9,920 nucleotides of DNA, taken from Euryarchaeota archaeon UBA602. Lineage in GTDB: Archaea > Thermoplasmatota > Poseidoniia > Poseidoniales > Thalassarchaeaceae. Under the pieces are notes generated by a model. It did not search any database and was not told the DNA's origin. It saw only the letters and a program-made list of their open reading frames with translations. A program made the position numbers and the translations under genes. The stretch is from NCBI GenBank assembly GCA_002498455.1, contig DAHO01000057.1, forward strand, positions 1 to 9,920, given 5' to 3'. Every line of letters starts with the position of its first letter. Position 1 is the stretch's first letter. Below are positions 1 to 7,327 of the stretch, one piece after another.

Positions 1-2686
1 TTCCACCAAGCATCCTCATCACGTTTGGAAGAAGTGGTTGCTGAACTCTGGCAGTAGTGGCTTTGAGACATTCACCATTTCCTCAGGTAACTCTGTCAGC
101 AAGTCATGGTCCGTTCCGATCAGTACAGTCCGTGCTGGTGGCGGCAATACCGCTCAGGACAACTTCCTCACAGTCGCTGCCTTGATGGATGGTTCACACA
201 CCACTTGGAACAACGTCTTCGCTGCAGCAGATTCAAACATGAATCCGATGGATTTGTCCGTAACTTCGATGACAATCACCAACGATGATGCATCGTATGA
301 TGGATTCCTATCCGGTGACACACTCAGCCTAGATGCAACTGTGCGAAACACAGGAACTGAAGATTATTCATCAGGCGGATCCCTTCAATTCTACCATGTT
401 GACGGGGCCACTGAGAACCCTATCGGTCAGTCTGTATCATTGAACAACCTGAATGTTGGACAATCACAATCCATCAGTGCACAATTTGACACCTCGTCGA
501 TTGCCATGAGTCCAAACGGGCTTGAGTCGTTCAGATTCAAGATGACTGGAACTACAGGTGAAAATGATCCCATTGGCAACAACATGATGAATGTCTGGAT
601 GAGTCATGATTACTCTCCATCCACAGACACACCCGTCGCGGATGGTCAGACAAACATTGCTCGTGGTGGCACCCTAGACTTCGACGTCACGGGCAACGCG
701 CGCGACGCAGTTGATACCCTTGCGACCATGACTCCCGAGTTTGAGACCTCACTCTCAGGCTCCAACGTATGGTCCTCTGACTGGGTCATTGCACCGACCT
801 CAATCACTGCACCGGGAACTCCATCAGCACGCTACGTATTCACAATCGACCCCGTACAAACCGCTTCGAGTGGAGACTACGATGTCCGTGCAAGATTGGT
901 CGACTCACGTGGCCAGGTCAGCGACTGGTCGATGGCCCAGGATGCTTTCAGTTTGATGAACGGCCTCCCTGTGGTGGTTGACCCCAACAATCCAGATACC
1001 GCACCAGGTGACTGTCCAGCATTCCCCGGTCTCCCAACCGTGAAGGTTGAGACCAACGAGCGAGTTCCATTGTCTGGATTGGTTTGTGATGCAGAAACAG
1101 ATTTGACATCACTGGTCATCACAAGCAACGACCCTTCGTTCGTCGCTTGGCATGCATCAGCTGGTGAGATCGAAGTCAACTTCCCCACGATTCAACTTGA
1201 CAGCACAGGTAGTCCTGCGCCACAAGGTATCGGTATTACCATCAACGACGGTGAAGACACCAATACTGGAACCTTGATGTTCAGTGTCATTGAGAATGGA
1301 CAGCCAAGATGGCTCAGCATTCCTTCTCAGTCCTATGATGAAGGTGGGACGACTCAACTGAGTCTAGGACAATATTTGACTGACTCAGATAGCAATGGGA
1401 ACCCAACGAGCGTTGCATCGCTATCCCTTGCCATCGTCTCAGTTGAGCCCGCAGACATCCTGAACGCTGATTTCTTTGGGGGCAGTAACACACTATCTCT
1501 CTCTGCAGTTGACGATGATGCACACGGCAGTGTTGTCGTAACTGTACGAGCGACCGATACCGATGGTCAATACAGTGAAACACCCATTCACGTACACGTT
1601 CAGAACATTAACGACGCACCACGGTTTGATTCAACTGGACTTGAGAACCTAGTCATCCAAGTTGACAACACCCTCGAAATTGATCTTTCATCTCGTTTGA
1701 CAGATGTTGATGGTGACGATGCTGAGATTTGGGCGACAGTCACATCCAACGATGGAATGGTTCAGTACAACCCGATTTCAGGAATGTTGACTGCGACATA
1801 CACAACTCCAGGACAGTATTTGATTCAGTTGTCGGCCTCTGACTCCACTGGAGACAGTGGACAGTGGAACATGGCGATTACCGTTGTGGATAGTATGCCA
1901 TTGACATGGAGCAACGATGGAAGCAACGGTGACATCGATGTTGCAGTGACCGACATGTACTTTGGAAAGAGCCCAACTTTCTTTATTGTGCAACTCAGTG
2001 ATGTTGAGTTGACAAGTATCGTTGCAACTTGGGAAATTTGCAATACACAGAGCGGTATTTGTTGGGAACGAGCTGAGGTTTCAATCGATTCATCTACAAT
2101 CCGAACAGGACAATCATTTGTTGCCGTCAATCCAGAAACTGGAGCTACACTGGCCAACTTCGATGAAGTGAAATTGAAGGTGACAGCGGTCGGTACCGAT
2201 GGATTTGATTACAAATCCAGCACCATCACTTTCCTCGCTGAAGAAGAGCCGGATGCCGAAGTACCCGGTGAAGGTTCAGGCGAAGATAACGAGCAGTCTG
2301 GCGATGGAGATGGGTCCTCTTCGGAAGCCGGTGGAGTAAGCGGTTTGGTCATTGGAGGTGTCGTATTCCTCGTCATGCTGATGGTCATCGCAAGCATCCT
2401 TGGCGCCATGCTATTGCGAGGTAACAAGGAGCCACAGCCCACGGTGGATTGGGGAACAGAAACCGCATTTGCGGCCCCTGCATCTGCAGCACCTGTGGCC
2501 CATGCACCGCCTGTGGCAGCCGCACCTGTTGCAGCAGCTCCAGCTGTTCAATCCGTCCCAGATTACACACACCTCACACCCGGTGGTCAGTATGTCACAG
2601 GGCATGCAGGGGAGACGGTTTACCTCTCTCCAGATGGGACTGCTTGGACCATGCAGGCAGACAGTTCATTCATTCGAACATCGTGA
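1..2686 (+). CDS. Large multidomain cell-surface protein (5'-truncated), C-terminal membrane anchor
   Basis: The reading frame is open to the window's left edge, so the true start lies outside; the first in-frame start-like codon (TTG, 38) is probably internal. What can be seen is a chain of beta-rich modules. They are: a globular N-terminal piece to about 245; a CARDB-like segment (248-620); an Ig/PKD-like segment (612-980); a domain with a Cys pair (1015-1300); a cadherin-like repeat ending in NINDAP (1297-1620); a second one with DVDGDD (1621-1892); and an Ig-like domain with CNTQSGIC (1894-2247). A Glu/Asp/Gly/Ser-rich stalk follows, then one transmembrane helix (2342-2416) with basic residues after it (outside-to-inside topology). 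An Ala/Pro linker and a 42-residue cytoplasmic module (2558-2683) finish the protein. It is probably an adhesin or envelope protein facing the medium. Ligand unknown. The DxDG-type turns could bind calcium, which is inference. No enzymatic motif was seen. Confidence 0.85.
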   Translation, partial: STKHPHHVWKKWLLNSGSSGFETFTISSGNSVSKSWSVPISTVRAGGGNTAQDNFLTVAALMDGSHTTWNNVFAAADSNMNPMDLSVTSMTITNDDASYDGFLSGDTLSLDATVRNTGTEDYSSGGSLQFYHVDGATENPIGQSVSLNNLNVGQSQSISAQFDTSSIAMSPNGLESFRFKMTGTTGENDPIGNNMMNVWMSHDYSPSTDTPVADGQTNIARGGTLDFDVTGNARDAVDTLATMTPEFETSLSGSNVWSSDWVIAPTSITAPGTPSARYVFTIDPVQTASSGDYDVRARLVDSRGQVSDWSMAQDAFSLMNGLPVVVDPNNPDTAPGDCPAFPGLPTVKVETNERVPLSGLVCDAETDLTSLVITSNDPSFVAWHASAGEIEVNFPTIQLDSTGSPAPQGIGITINDGEDTNTGTLMFSVIENGQPRWLSIPSQSYDEGGTTQLSLGQYLTDSDSNGNPTSVASLSLAIVSVEPADILNADFFGGSNTLSLSAVDDDAHGSVVVTVRATDTDGQYSETPIHVHVQNINDAPRFDSTGLENLVIQVDNTLEIDLSSRLTDVDGDDAEIWATVTSNDGMVQYNPISGMLTATYTTPGQYLIQLSASDSTGDSGQWNMAITVVDSMPLTWSNDGSNGDIDVAVTDMYFGKSPTFFIVQLSDVELTSIVATWEICNTQSGICWERAEVSIDSSTIRTGQSFVAVNPETGATLANFDEVKLKVTAVGTDGFDYKSSTITFLAEEEPDAEVPGEGSGEDNEQSGDGDGSSSEAGGVSGLVIGGVVFLVMLMVIASILGAMLLRGNKEPQPTVDWGTETAFAAPASAAPVAHAPPVAAAPVAAAPAVQSVPDYTHLTPGGQYVTGHAGETVYLSPDGTAWTMQADSSFIRTS
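2464..2557 (+). repeat. Ala/Pro/Val-rich low-complexity linker coding repeat
   Basis: Imperfect repetition of GCA-CCT-GTG-like triplets encodes an Ala-Pro-Val-rich stretch of about 30 residues (APVAHAPPVAAAPVAAAP and flanks). It lies between the transmembrane helix and the C-terminal module of the surface protein. It probably acts as an extended cytoplasmic tether. Such codon repeats are prone to length change by slippage. Confidence 0.7.
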
Positions 2687-2710
2687 ATGATTTACGCTGA
2701 GATTCGCCCC

Positions 2711-2724
2711 TCCTCGTTTGAGGA
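2711..2724 (+). terminator. Weak hairpin downstream of the surface-protein gene
   Basis: TCCTC-GTTT-GAGGA forms a 5-bp stem with a 4-nt loop, 25 nt after the stop codon. The downstream sequence TTGATCTCTCT is only modestly T-rich. It may contribute to 3'-end formation of the surface-protein mRNA, but the stem is short and could be chance. Confidence 0.25.
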
Positions 2725-2825
2725 TTGATCTCTCTAAACCCGCCTGTGAAAATCAGTCTTTAGCACTGAAAATCGCCGATGCTCCATGGTCAATGATTAA
2801 GAGCGGTCTACAGAGGGCCAGCGGT

Positions 2826-3005
2826 ATGTCTGTTGAGGCTATGGTACAAGGAATGATTGACACATTGAACGACGCACTCGTCGATGCTGGAAAGCACGAC
2901 CGAGGCAACTCTGCTGCAGGTACACGTGTACGCAAGGCTATGCAGAGCATCAAGGGCGCAGCACAGGACGTTCGCGTTAAGGTCCAAGCTGACAAGAACG
3001 CTTGA
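2826..3005 (+). CDS. Small basic Hc1/histone H1-like protein, putative nucleoid-associated protein
   Basis: A 59-residue protein when started at the ATG at 2826. I chose this start because an SD-like AGAGGG sits at 2812-2817 with about 8 nt spacing. The same frame is open further upstream (ATG at 2793, TTG at 2718), so up to 95 residues is possible. The N-terminal half reads as an amphipathic helix (SVEAMVQGMIDTLNDAL). The second half, GNSAAGTRVRKAMQSIKG and on to the lysine-containing C terminus, matches the pattern I know from the N-terminal domain of Chlamydia Hc1 and short Hc1-like proteins (GNKAA..RVR...). It lacks the long Lys/Ala/Pro tail of Hc1. Charge is mildly positive (9 K/R against 7 D/E by my count) and concentrated in the second helix. 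The likely role is DNA binding or compaction, but this is inferred from family resemblance only. It is monocistronic, with a strong hairpin 16 nt after its stop. Confidence 0.72.
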   Translation: MSVEAMVQGMIDTLNDALVDAGKHDRGNSAAGTRVRKAMQSIKGAAQDVRVKVQADKNA

Positions 3006-3021
3006 TTTGTCAATCGTTAAC

Positions 3022-3053
3022 GCCCCCGTTTTGGCTTCGGCCAAGGCGGGGGC
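3022..3053 (+). terminator. Strong UUCG-capped hairpin between convergent genes
   Basis: Left arm GCCCCCGTTTTGGC (3022-3035), loop TTCG, right arm GCCAAGGCGGGGGC (3040-3053). In plus-strand RNA all 14 positions pair, with two adjacent U-G wobbles, and the loop is the extra-stable C(UUCG)G type. It sits 16 nt after the Hc1-like gene and 3 nt beyond the stop of the convergent membrane-protein gene. In minus-strand RNA the same two positions become A-C mismatches and the loop becomes CGAA, so it favours plus-strand transcripts. A T-tract is missing (CTCTTAC follows), so it may act as an mRNA 3'-end stabiliser rather than an intrinsic terminator. Confidence 0.7.
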
Positions 3054-3056
3054 CTC

Positions 3057-4580
3057 TTACGTTTCAGAGGTGGAGAATACTTGGTTTTGCGACCAGACTT
3101 GCCATTCCCCGCCACCATTCATGAAATCGGCCATTCCGGTTTTGGATTGCCAACCTTCCGGTGGTGCACCCCATTCTACCCCTGGAGCCAAGACAACCCA
3201 CTTGACCGAGGATAAATCTCCACGATATTCAATTGGCTGGTCAGCAAACAATTCTGATTGCCAATTTGAATTCGGTGCTCTCCAATGACCGGTAATGTTT
3301 CGTTCGTTCACATCGTCGATATGCGTGTGGAAGGTATACAGATAGTGCATCCCGAGCATGGCATCATGTACGAATAGAAAATCTTCGTCATCTTCCATAT
3401 GTGTGGACAAAATTTCTGCTGCATCATCGGTCCAGTATGTTTGGCCGTGGATGCCTGCCGCCATTGAAATCGGTAAAATCAGCAATACACCGGTTACAGC
3501 CATCGGTTTACGCCAATCTAGATTTTTGTTCACTCGTTGGATTAACAAGTAACTCGGGATCGCGAGGATGGTAATGTATCGTCCATTGTTGCCCATGGTC
3601 CACATGTGCCATGGCCATGCAGAATTCCACAATATCGATTCATAGGCCCATAAGCAGGCGACATAGGTGACAATCAATCCAGCCATGGTGCCAATGAATA
3701 GAGACAACTCTCCAGTCATGCGGTCCCTTGTTTCTGACATTTGTTCCCAAGTTTGCCTTGCAAATGGCCATAGGACCATTCCAACCAAACCGTACACAAT
3801 GATGACGCCAAATATGGAAATTGGGAGAGCTTGAATGAATCGAACGGGTTCATTCATTACAACTGAAAAGGAACCATAACCGAGTATTCCAGCCACAATG
3901 ATAACCAGTAGCCCCGATCCAAATCCGCTGAATAATGCCTTTTGGGGATTCAGCCATTCATCTGGAATTCGATCAATCAGGCAACCAATTACAACCAACC
4001 CGAGAAGTGGAAGCATCAACTCCTTCGGATCAATTTTCATCTTCAGACTCCAAATAGACAATATCAACATTGAAGCCATCGTTATGGCAATGTATCGAGG
4101 CCATTTACGATTTTCTTCGGATTCTTTGAACAGATTCCACGCCACCCAGGCGATGGCAAGAATACCCAGATAGGTATACTCTGCATAACCTCTGCCAATG
4201 GAAAAGATCAGTGCAGGATTCAACATCAACACGATGATTGTATCTCGATTCAATCCCGATTTTGTTGCGACAAGAATTGCGAGAATCATCCCCAATATTG
4301 CAAAAGGCATGATCATCTCAGATTTCACATTGTGCTCAGGGACGATTTTCGCATCCTCGGGATTGGAGGCTAGTGGATCCTCGGTTCGAGTATCTCCCCA
4401 TTCCAAAACCCACCCCTCGTCCGTTTCAACATAGGCACCTTCGACATGGGCATCCAATCCCAAATCACTGTTGAGAATCACGTAAACATTGAGGAAGATG
4501 GCGAGAATCAACAATCCTTGCCAAAACCGAGGATGGGAGTAGAGTCCTCCATCCTCAGGCTGGCTTTCCTTGTCGCCCAT
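3057..4580 (-). CDS. Polytopic membrane protein, putative GT-C-type glycosyltransferase
   Basis: 507 residues with about 11 predicted transmembrane helices between residues 20 and 375, then a soluble C-terminal domain of about 130 residues rich in Trp and Asp. After the first helix (about 21-37) comes an extracytoplasmic loop starting SDLGLDAHVEGAYVE. An acidic residue pair here (D39, D43 with H45) is where GT-C enzymes such as PMT and oligosaccharyltransferases place their first-loop catalytic or metal-binding Asp. This layout suggests a lipid-linked-sugar-dependent transferase acting outside the membrane on surface glycans or glycoproteins; that is inference from topology and the loop motif, not a firm family match. 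It is the last gene of the minus-strand cluster, 43 nt after fen1, with ATG start and TAA stop. No Shine-Dalgarno sequence is evident. The alternative is an uncharacterised lineage-specific polytopic protein. Confidence 0.6.
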   Translation of the reverse strand: MGDKESQPEDGGLYSHPRFWQGLLILAIFLNVYVILNSDLGLDAHVEGAYVETDEGWVLEWGDTRTEDPLASNPEDAKIVPEHNVKSEMIMPFAILGMILAILVATKSGLNRDTIIVLMLNPALIFSIGRGYAEYTYLGILAIAWVAWNLFKESEENRKWPRYIAITMASMLILSIWSLKMKIDPKELMLPLLGLVVIGCLIDRIPDEWLNPQKALFSGFGSGLLVIIVAGILGYGSFSVVMNEPVRFIQALPISIFGVIIVYGLVGMVLWPFARQTWEQMSETRDRMTGELSLFIGTMAGLIVTYVACLWAYESILWNSAWPWHMWTMGNNGRYITILAIPSYLLIQRVNKNLDWRKPMAVTGVLLILPISMAAGIHGQTYWTDDAAEILSTHMEDDEDFLFVHDAMLGMHYLYTFHTHIDDVNERNITGHWRAPNSNWQSELFADQPIEYRGDLSSVKWVVLAPGVEWGAPPEGWQSKTGMADFMNGGGEWQVWSQNQVFSTSET

Positions 4581-4623
4581 CAGTCTTGTTTGACAACCAA
4601 CTGGCTATGATTGCACCGATGGT

Positions 4624-5646
4624 TCAGAAGTCAAAGAGCGTGGATTGGCCTTGTGTTCGACATCGCCCAGCCGATTTGAGTTTCTCGAGCGCACGTTCGA
4701 CACGTCGTTCACTGAAGTCCATCTCGTCAATCAGATAGGTGCGCAACCCTTTCTCATCAGCCATTCCAGATGCTGGGAGTGTATGTTCCCCAACAGGATG
4801 TTCGTGGAAAATACTTCGAATTTCTTCAAGACGCTCAGGTAGAGGTTTTTCTTTGGCCTCACAAATCGCTTCAATACTGCCGTATTCCTTGATGAGTTTG
4901 AGTCCGGTCTTCGGACCAATTCCTCGAATCCCTGGATGGAAATCGGTACCCACCATGATACCGAGATCCACCAATTGGTCCCGGGTAATTTCGTGTTCAG
5001 CAAGCAGATCATCCAATACAATTCGCTCAGCACTAATCGTCCGTCCGAACTTTTTGGTTCCATGGCTGGTAAGATTGCGAATCATTACAGGACTACCGTA
5101 GAGCAAGACATCCCAATCTTGGCTGGCCACTCCACTGACCAAACCTTGTCGGCACCACACACTCGCTGCCCCTTCTGCTTCCATCGGCGCCTCAATCCAA
5201 GCCACACCCATCAAATCGAACAATCGCTTGGTTTCAGCAACCATTTCAGGAGTATAGGATACAATTTGAGCACCCAACTTGTCGACCGCCTTCCAATCTT
5301 CAGCCTCTAGTGCGATGGCGTACTTCTCCTCTGCAGCCACACGACGCTCTTTGCGTTCAGACAGCGTGTGATCCTTGAGTTCATGTGGACGTCCATCGAA
5401 AACAAACACAGGGTCAATCTCTGCTGCAATCATCGTTGAAGCTCGTTCAAGGAATCCAAACAGATGTGAAGTTGGTTTACCCGCAGCATTCCGCATGTAG
5501 AGTCCATCTTTCCCCTCTCCACGTGCACGCAGACTGGTGATGAACTGATAGGCGACCAAGAAGGTATCAACCGCAACCCTTTGACCCGCAAGATCACTCA
5601 ATTCAATGGATTCGGGACTGGCGAGATCTTTGAGATTACAGCCCAT
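4624..5646 (-). CDS. fen1: Flap endonuclease FEN-1 (XPG/Rad2 family)
   Basis: A structure-specific nuclease that removes 5' flaps during Okazaki-fragment maturation and base-excision repair, working with the PCNA clamp. At 340 residues it has the usual archaeal length. Visible motifs are: start MGCNLKDL giving the N-terminal Gly2; D27 in AVDTF; D84 in FDGRP; arch residues K91 and R98; E156 and E158 in EAPMEAEGAA; D177 and D179 in SQDWDVLLYG; D235 in GTDFHPG, followed by the helix-hairpin-helix IRGIGPKTGLKLI. The protein ends exactly in the PCNA-interacting peptide QSTLFDF (334-340). All seven metal-ligand acids are present. Departures from the commonest forms are DTF for DAY after D27, Met for Ser before E156, and Trp178 for Tyr. 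It lies 10 nt after the preceding gene's stop, with a weak GAGG overlapping that stop, so it is probably cotranscribed. Confidence 0.96.
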   Translation of the reverse strand: MGCNLKDLASPESIELSDLAGQRVAVDTFLVAYQFITSLRARGEGKDGLYMRNAAGKPTSHLFGFLERASTMIAAEIDPVFVFDGRPHELKDHTLSERKERRVAAEEKYAIALEAEDWKAVDKLGAQIVSYTPEMVAETKRLFDLMGVAWIEAPMEAEGAASVWCRQGLVSGVASQDWDVLLYGSPVMIRNLTSHGTKKFGRTISAERIVLDDLLAEHEITRDQLVDLGIMVGTDFHPGIRGIGPKTGLKLIKEYGSIEAICEAKEKPLPERLEEIRSIFHEHPVGEHTLPASGMADEKGLRTYLIDEMDFSERRVERALEKLKSAGRCRTQGQSTLFDF

Positions 5647-5656
5647 GTGAGCCGCC

Positions 5657-7234
5657 TCAGAAATCCTCTAGATCATCGAGAGCATCTTCGAAATCTTCGT
5701 CCTCATCGTATTCTTCTTCATCCTCTTCGAAGTATTCACGGTTTTGTCTGTATGACATCCAGAATCCGACTCCACCCAACAGTAGACCCACTGCAGTCAT
5801 GCCGTGTGCGTAACCGCCCCAAGAAGAATCGATTCCAATGAGTTCAATCAATTCAGGTTGAATGGCGAATCGCTTTGAATCCTCACCATTCACGGTAACG
5901 GTGACGTCCTTCACTTGCCAAGGAGCGCCCGTATCGGGATTGGTACAATCCATGCAGGCATGAAGAGGTACCAATTTGGTTTGACCAGTAGAGTCGGTTG
6001 AATTGACAATCATCAAATTGGCAAGAACCGCCTGACCCGGTCGTAAATCCATGTGGAACATTGAGAAGTACAACTGAACGTATTCTTTGCCTCGTTGCGG
6101 AACCTCAGGGTCTTCAAAAATCTCAGCAAATTCATCGTAACCGAATGCTGAGATGGTCGTACCGCGATCTTTTGCAGTGTAGACATCATCGTATTCGACA
6201 TACAATTGGAATTGATAATTCTCCACAAAACTGTCCCCAATGAACGAACCTGCACGCTCATCCAGTTGAGCCAACTCCTCAATCGTCCAGACATCGGGGT
6301 CGTCGGGATTTACCTTCGCCAATTCCACCGGCCCAGCAATGATTGGAGCCACAAGCATCGAGACCAACAATCCAAGACCGGTAAACAGAATCGCAAGTTC
6401 TCGCATGGGGATGGGTGGAATAAATGTGAATCCCGCAACGAAGACACCGATTCCTAAGAGCCCCCAAAAGATGAGAGCAAAGAATGAGGTGGAGTTTGAT
6501 CCTGTCAAAGTGTACCCAGAGGCATCCTCATACGGCGACACATACTCTTCCCCACCCAAACCTGGAACAGTGGGTTGATATGGTTCTATGACAGGGATAT
6601 CCATGAATGAGTTTTGATTCCCGAGGTAGAGGGTATAACCTCCATCAGTACTCTGTGGTTTTTGGAAAGAAACACGTAGCCCAAATGTTTCTCCAGCGGG
6701 TATTTCTTCAACATTCACAAAGAATTCAAATTCGTAGAAATTATCCTCTGCAGGTTCTGCAATAGTTTGTACAGCCAAATCACGGTTGCCCAATCGTAGT
6801 ACAATATCTGTTTGCTTTGTACAGGAATTTTGTTCTAAAACATCGCAATAGATCAACAGTTTCACTTTTCCAGTGATTGCAATTGAATTATCAATTGGCA
6901 TAGCTTCTGAAACGGGGTTTGTTCCCTCAAAAGTAAATGTTCGTGGCCCACCACCCTGGTTGGCAGCCCCAGGGATGTTTCCTTCTCCAACACTATCATC
7001 GGAATTGACATCATTGTTTGCAGAATGGGTCCACATTGACCATGTATCTGGGGCCCCAGTATCGCTGTTTCCATACATGTACATTCGATTCTGTTCATGA
7101 GTCAGATTCTTCGCATCATCAGACTGCATGATGCCTACGCTCGGTTCTTGTGCAGCTGCGGGAACACTCACAAACAAACTGGCGAATAGCAGCACACCAA
7201 ACAGGGCTAGAGCAGCGGCTCTGTAGGTGCGCAT
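5657..7234 (-). CDS. Secreted-then-membrane-anchored protein with acidic cytoplasmic tail, function unknown
   Basis: 525 residues that I do not recognise as a named family. A clear signal peptide (residues 1-28, likely cleavage after VPAAA before QEPS) precedes an extracellular beta-rich domain (about 100-215) with Cys130 and Cys138. Two closely spaced membrane helices follow (about 250-272 and 279-300). A second external domain (about 305-470) carries a CMDC pair. A third helix (about 475-495) is followed by RQNR. The last 23 residues contain 17 Asp/Glu (EEDEEEYDEDEDFED and on). Topology by the positive-inside rule places the acidic tail in the cytoplasm. It is the first gene of the minus-strand cluster leading into fen1, probably from the promoter at 7259-7270. 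Its role may be envelope-related; nothing in the sequence shows catalysis. Confidence 0.85.
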   Translation of the reverse strand: MRTYRAAALALFGVLLFASLFVSVPAAAQEPSVGIMQSDDAKNLTHEQNRMYMYGNSDTGAPDTWSMWTHSANNDVNSDDSVGEGNIPGAANQGGGPRTFTFEGTNPVSEAMPIDNSIAITGKVKLLIYCDVLEQNSCTKQTDIVLRLGNRDLAVQTIAEPAEDNFYEFEFFVNVEEIPAGETFGLRVSFQKPQSTDGGYTLYLGNQNSFMDIPVIEPYQPTVPGLGGEEYVSPYEDASGYTLTGSNSTSFFALIFWGLLGIGVFVAGFTFIPPIPMRELAILFTGLGLLVSMLVAPIIAGPVELAKVNPDDPDVWTIEELAQLDERAGSFIGDSFVENYQFQLYVEYDDVYTAKDRGTTISAFGYDEFAEIFEDPEVPQRGKEYVQLYFSMFHMDLRPGQAVLANLMIVNSTDSTGQTKLVPLHACMDCTNPDTGAPWQVKDVTVTVNGEDSKRFAIQPELIELIGIDSSWGGYAHGMTAVGLLLGGVGFWMSYRQNREYFEEDEEEYDEDEDFEDALDDLEDF

Positions 7235-7258
7235 GGAGCGAGGGGAGAGGTGCGACCG

Positions 7259-7270
7259 TTATAGGATTAA
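7259..7270. promoter_or_regulatory. Shared AT-rich box, candidate bidirectional TATA element
   Basis: TTATAGGATTAA (reverse TTAATCCTATAA) is the only AT-rich block in the 93-bp divergent region 7235-7327. It is centred about 30 bp upstream of the minus-strand ATG at 7234, which would give a nearly leaderless mRNA. It is about 63 bp upstream of the plus-strand ATG at 7328, which would give a leader of roughly 35 nt. Spacing agrees with archaeal TATA boxes, but the match to consensus is only moderate. Confidence 0.35.
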
Positions 7271-7279
7271 GGCGAGGTG

Positions 7280-7298
7280 TGTGTTGCGTAGCAACACA
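7280..7298. promoter_or_regulatory. Perfect inverted repeat in the divergent promoter region, possible operator
   Basis: TGTGTTGC-GTA-GCAACACA is an 8-bp perfect inverted repeat with a 3-bp spacer. It lies 10 to 28 bp beyond the candidate TATA box on the trmG10 side, where a trmG10 transcription start would be expected. A dimeric repressor bound here could block trmG10 initiation. Alternatively it is a hairpin in the trmG10 leader. A second small palindrome, CGCGTGCGCG, follows at 7301-7310. Confidence 0.4.
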
Positions 7299-7312
7299 GG
7301 CGCGTGCGCGAG

Positions 7313-7317
7313 GGAGG
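7313..7317 (+). promoter_or_regulatory. Shine-Dalgarno site of trmG10
   Basis: GGAGG within AGGGAGGGAT, 10 nt before the ATG at 7328, complements the CCUCC anti-SD of archaeal 16S rRNA and fixes that start codon. Confidence 0.6.
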
Positions 7318-7327
7318 GATTTGAAAA

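Noticed and set aside
877..2157. Several open frames on the minus strand opposite the surface-protein gene
   Set aside because: They overlap a well-supported long coding frame and their translations show no domain character; they are shadow frames.
2718..2825. N-terminal extension of the Hc1-like gene to a TTG at 2718 or ATG at 2793
   Set aside because: Neither start has an SD-like sequence, the TTG lies inside a small hairpin, and the extra residues do not resemble the family. The ATG at 2826 has AGAGGG at good spacing.
4581..4623. Gap between fen1 and the GT-C-like gene as a small RNA or separate promoter
   Set aside because: It is only 43 nt, with no TATA-like box or notable hairpin; simple cotranscription explains it.
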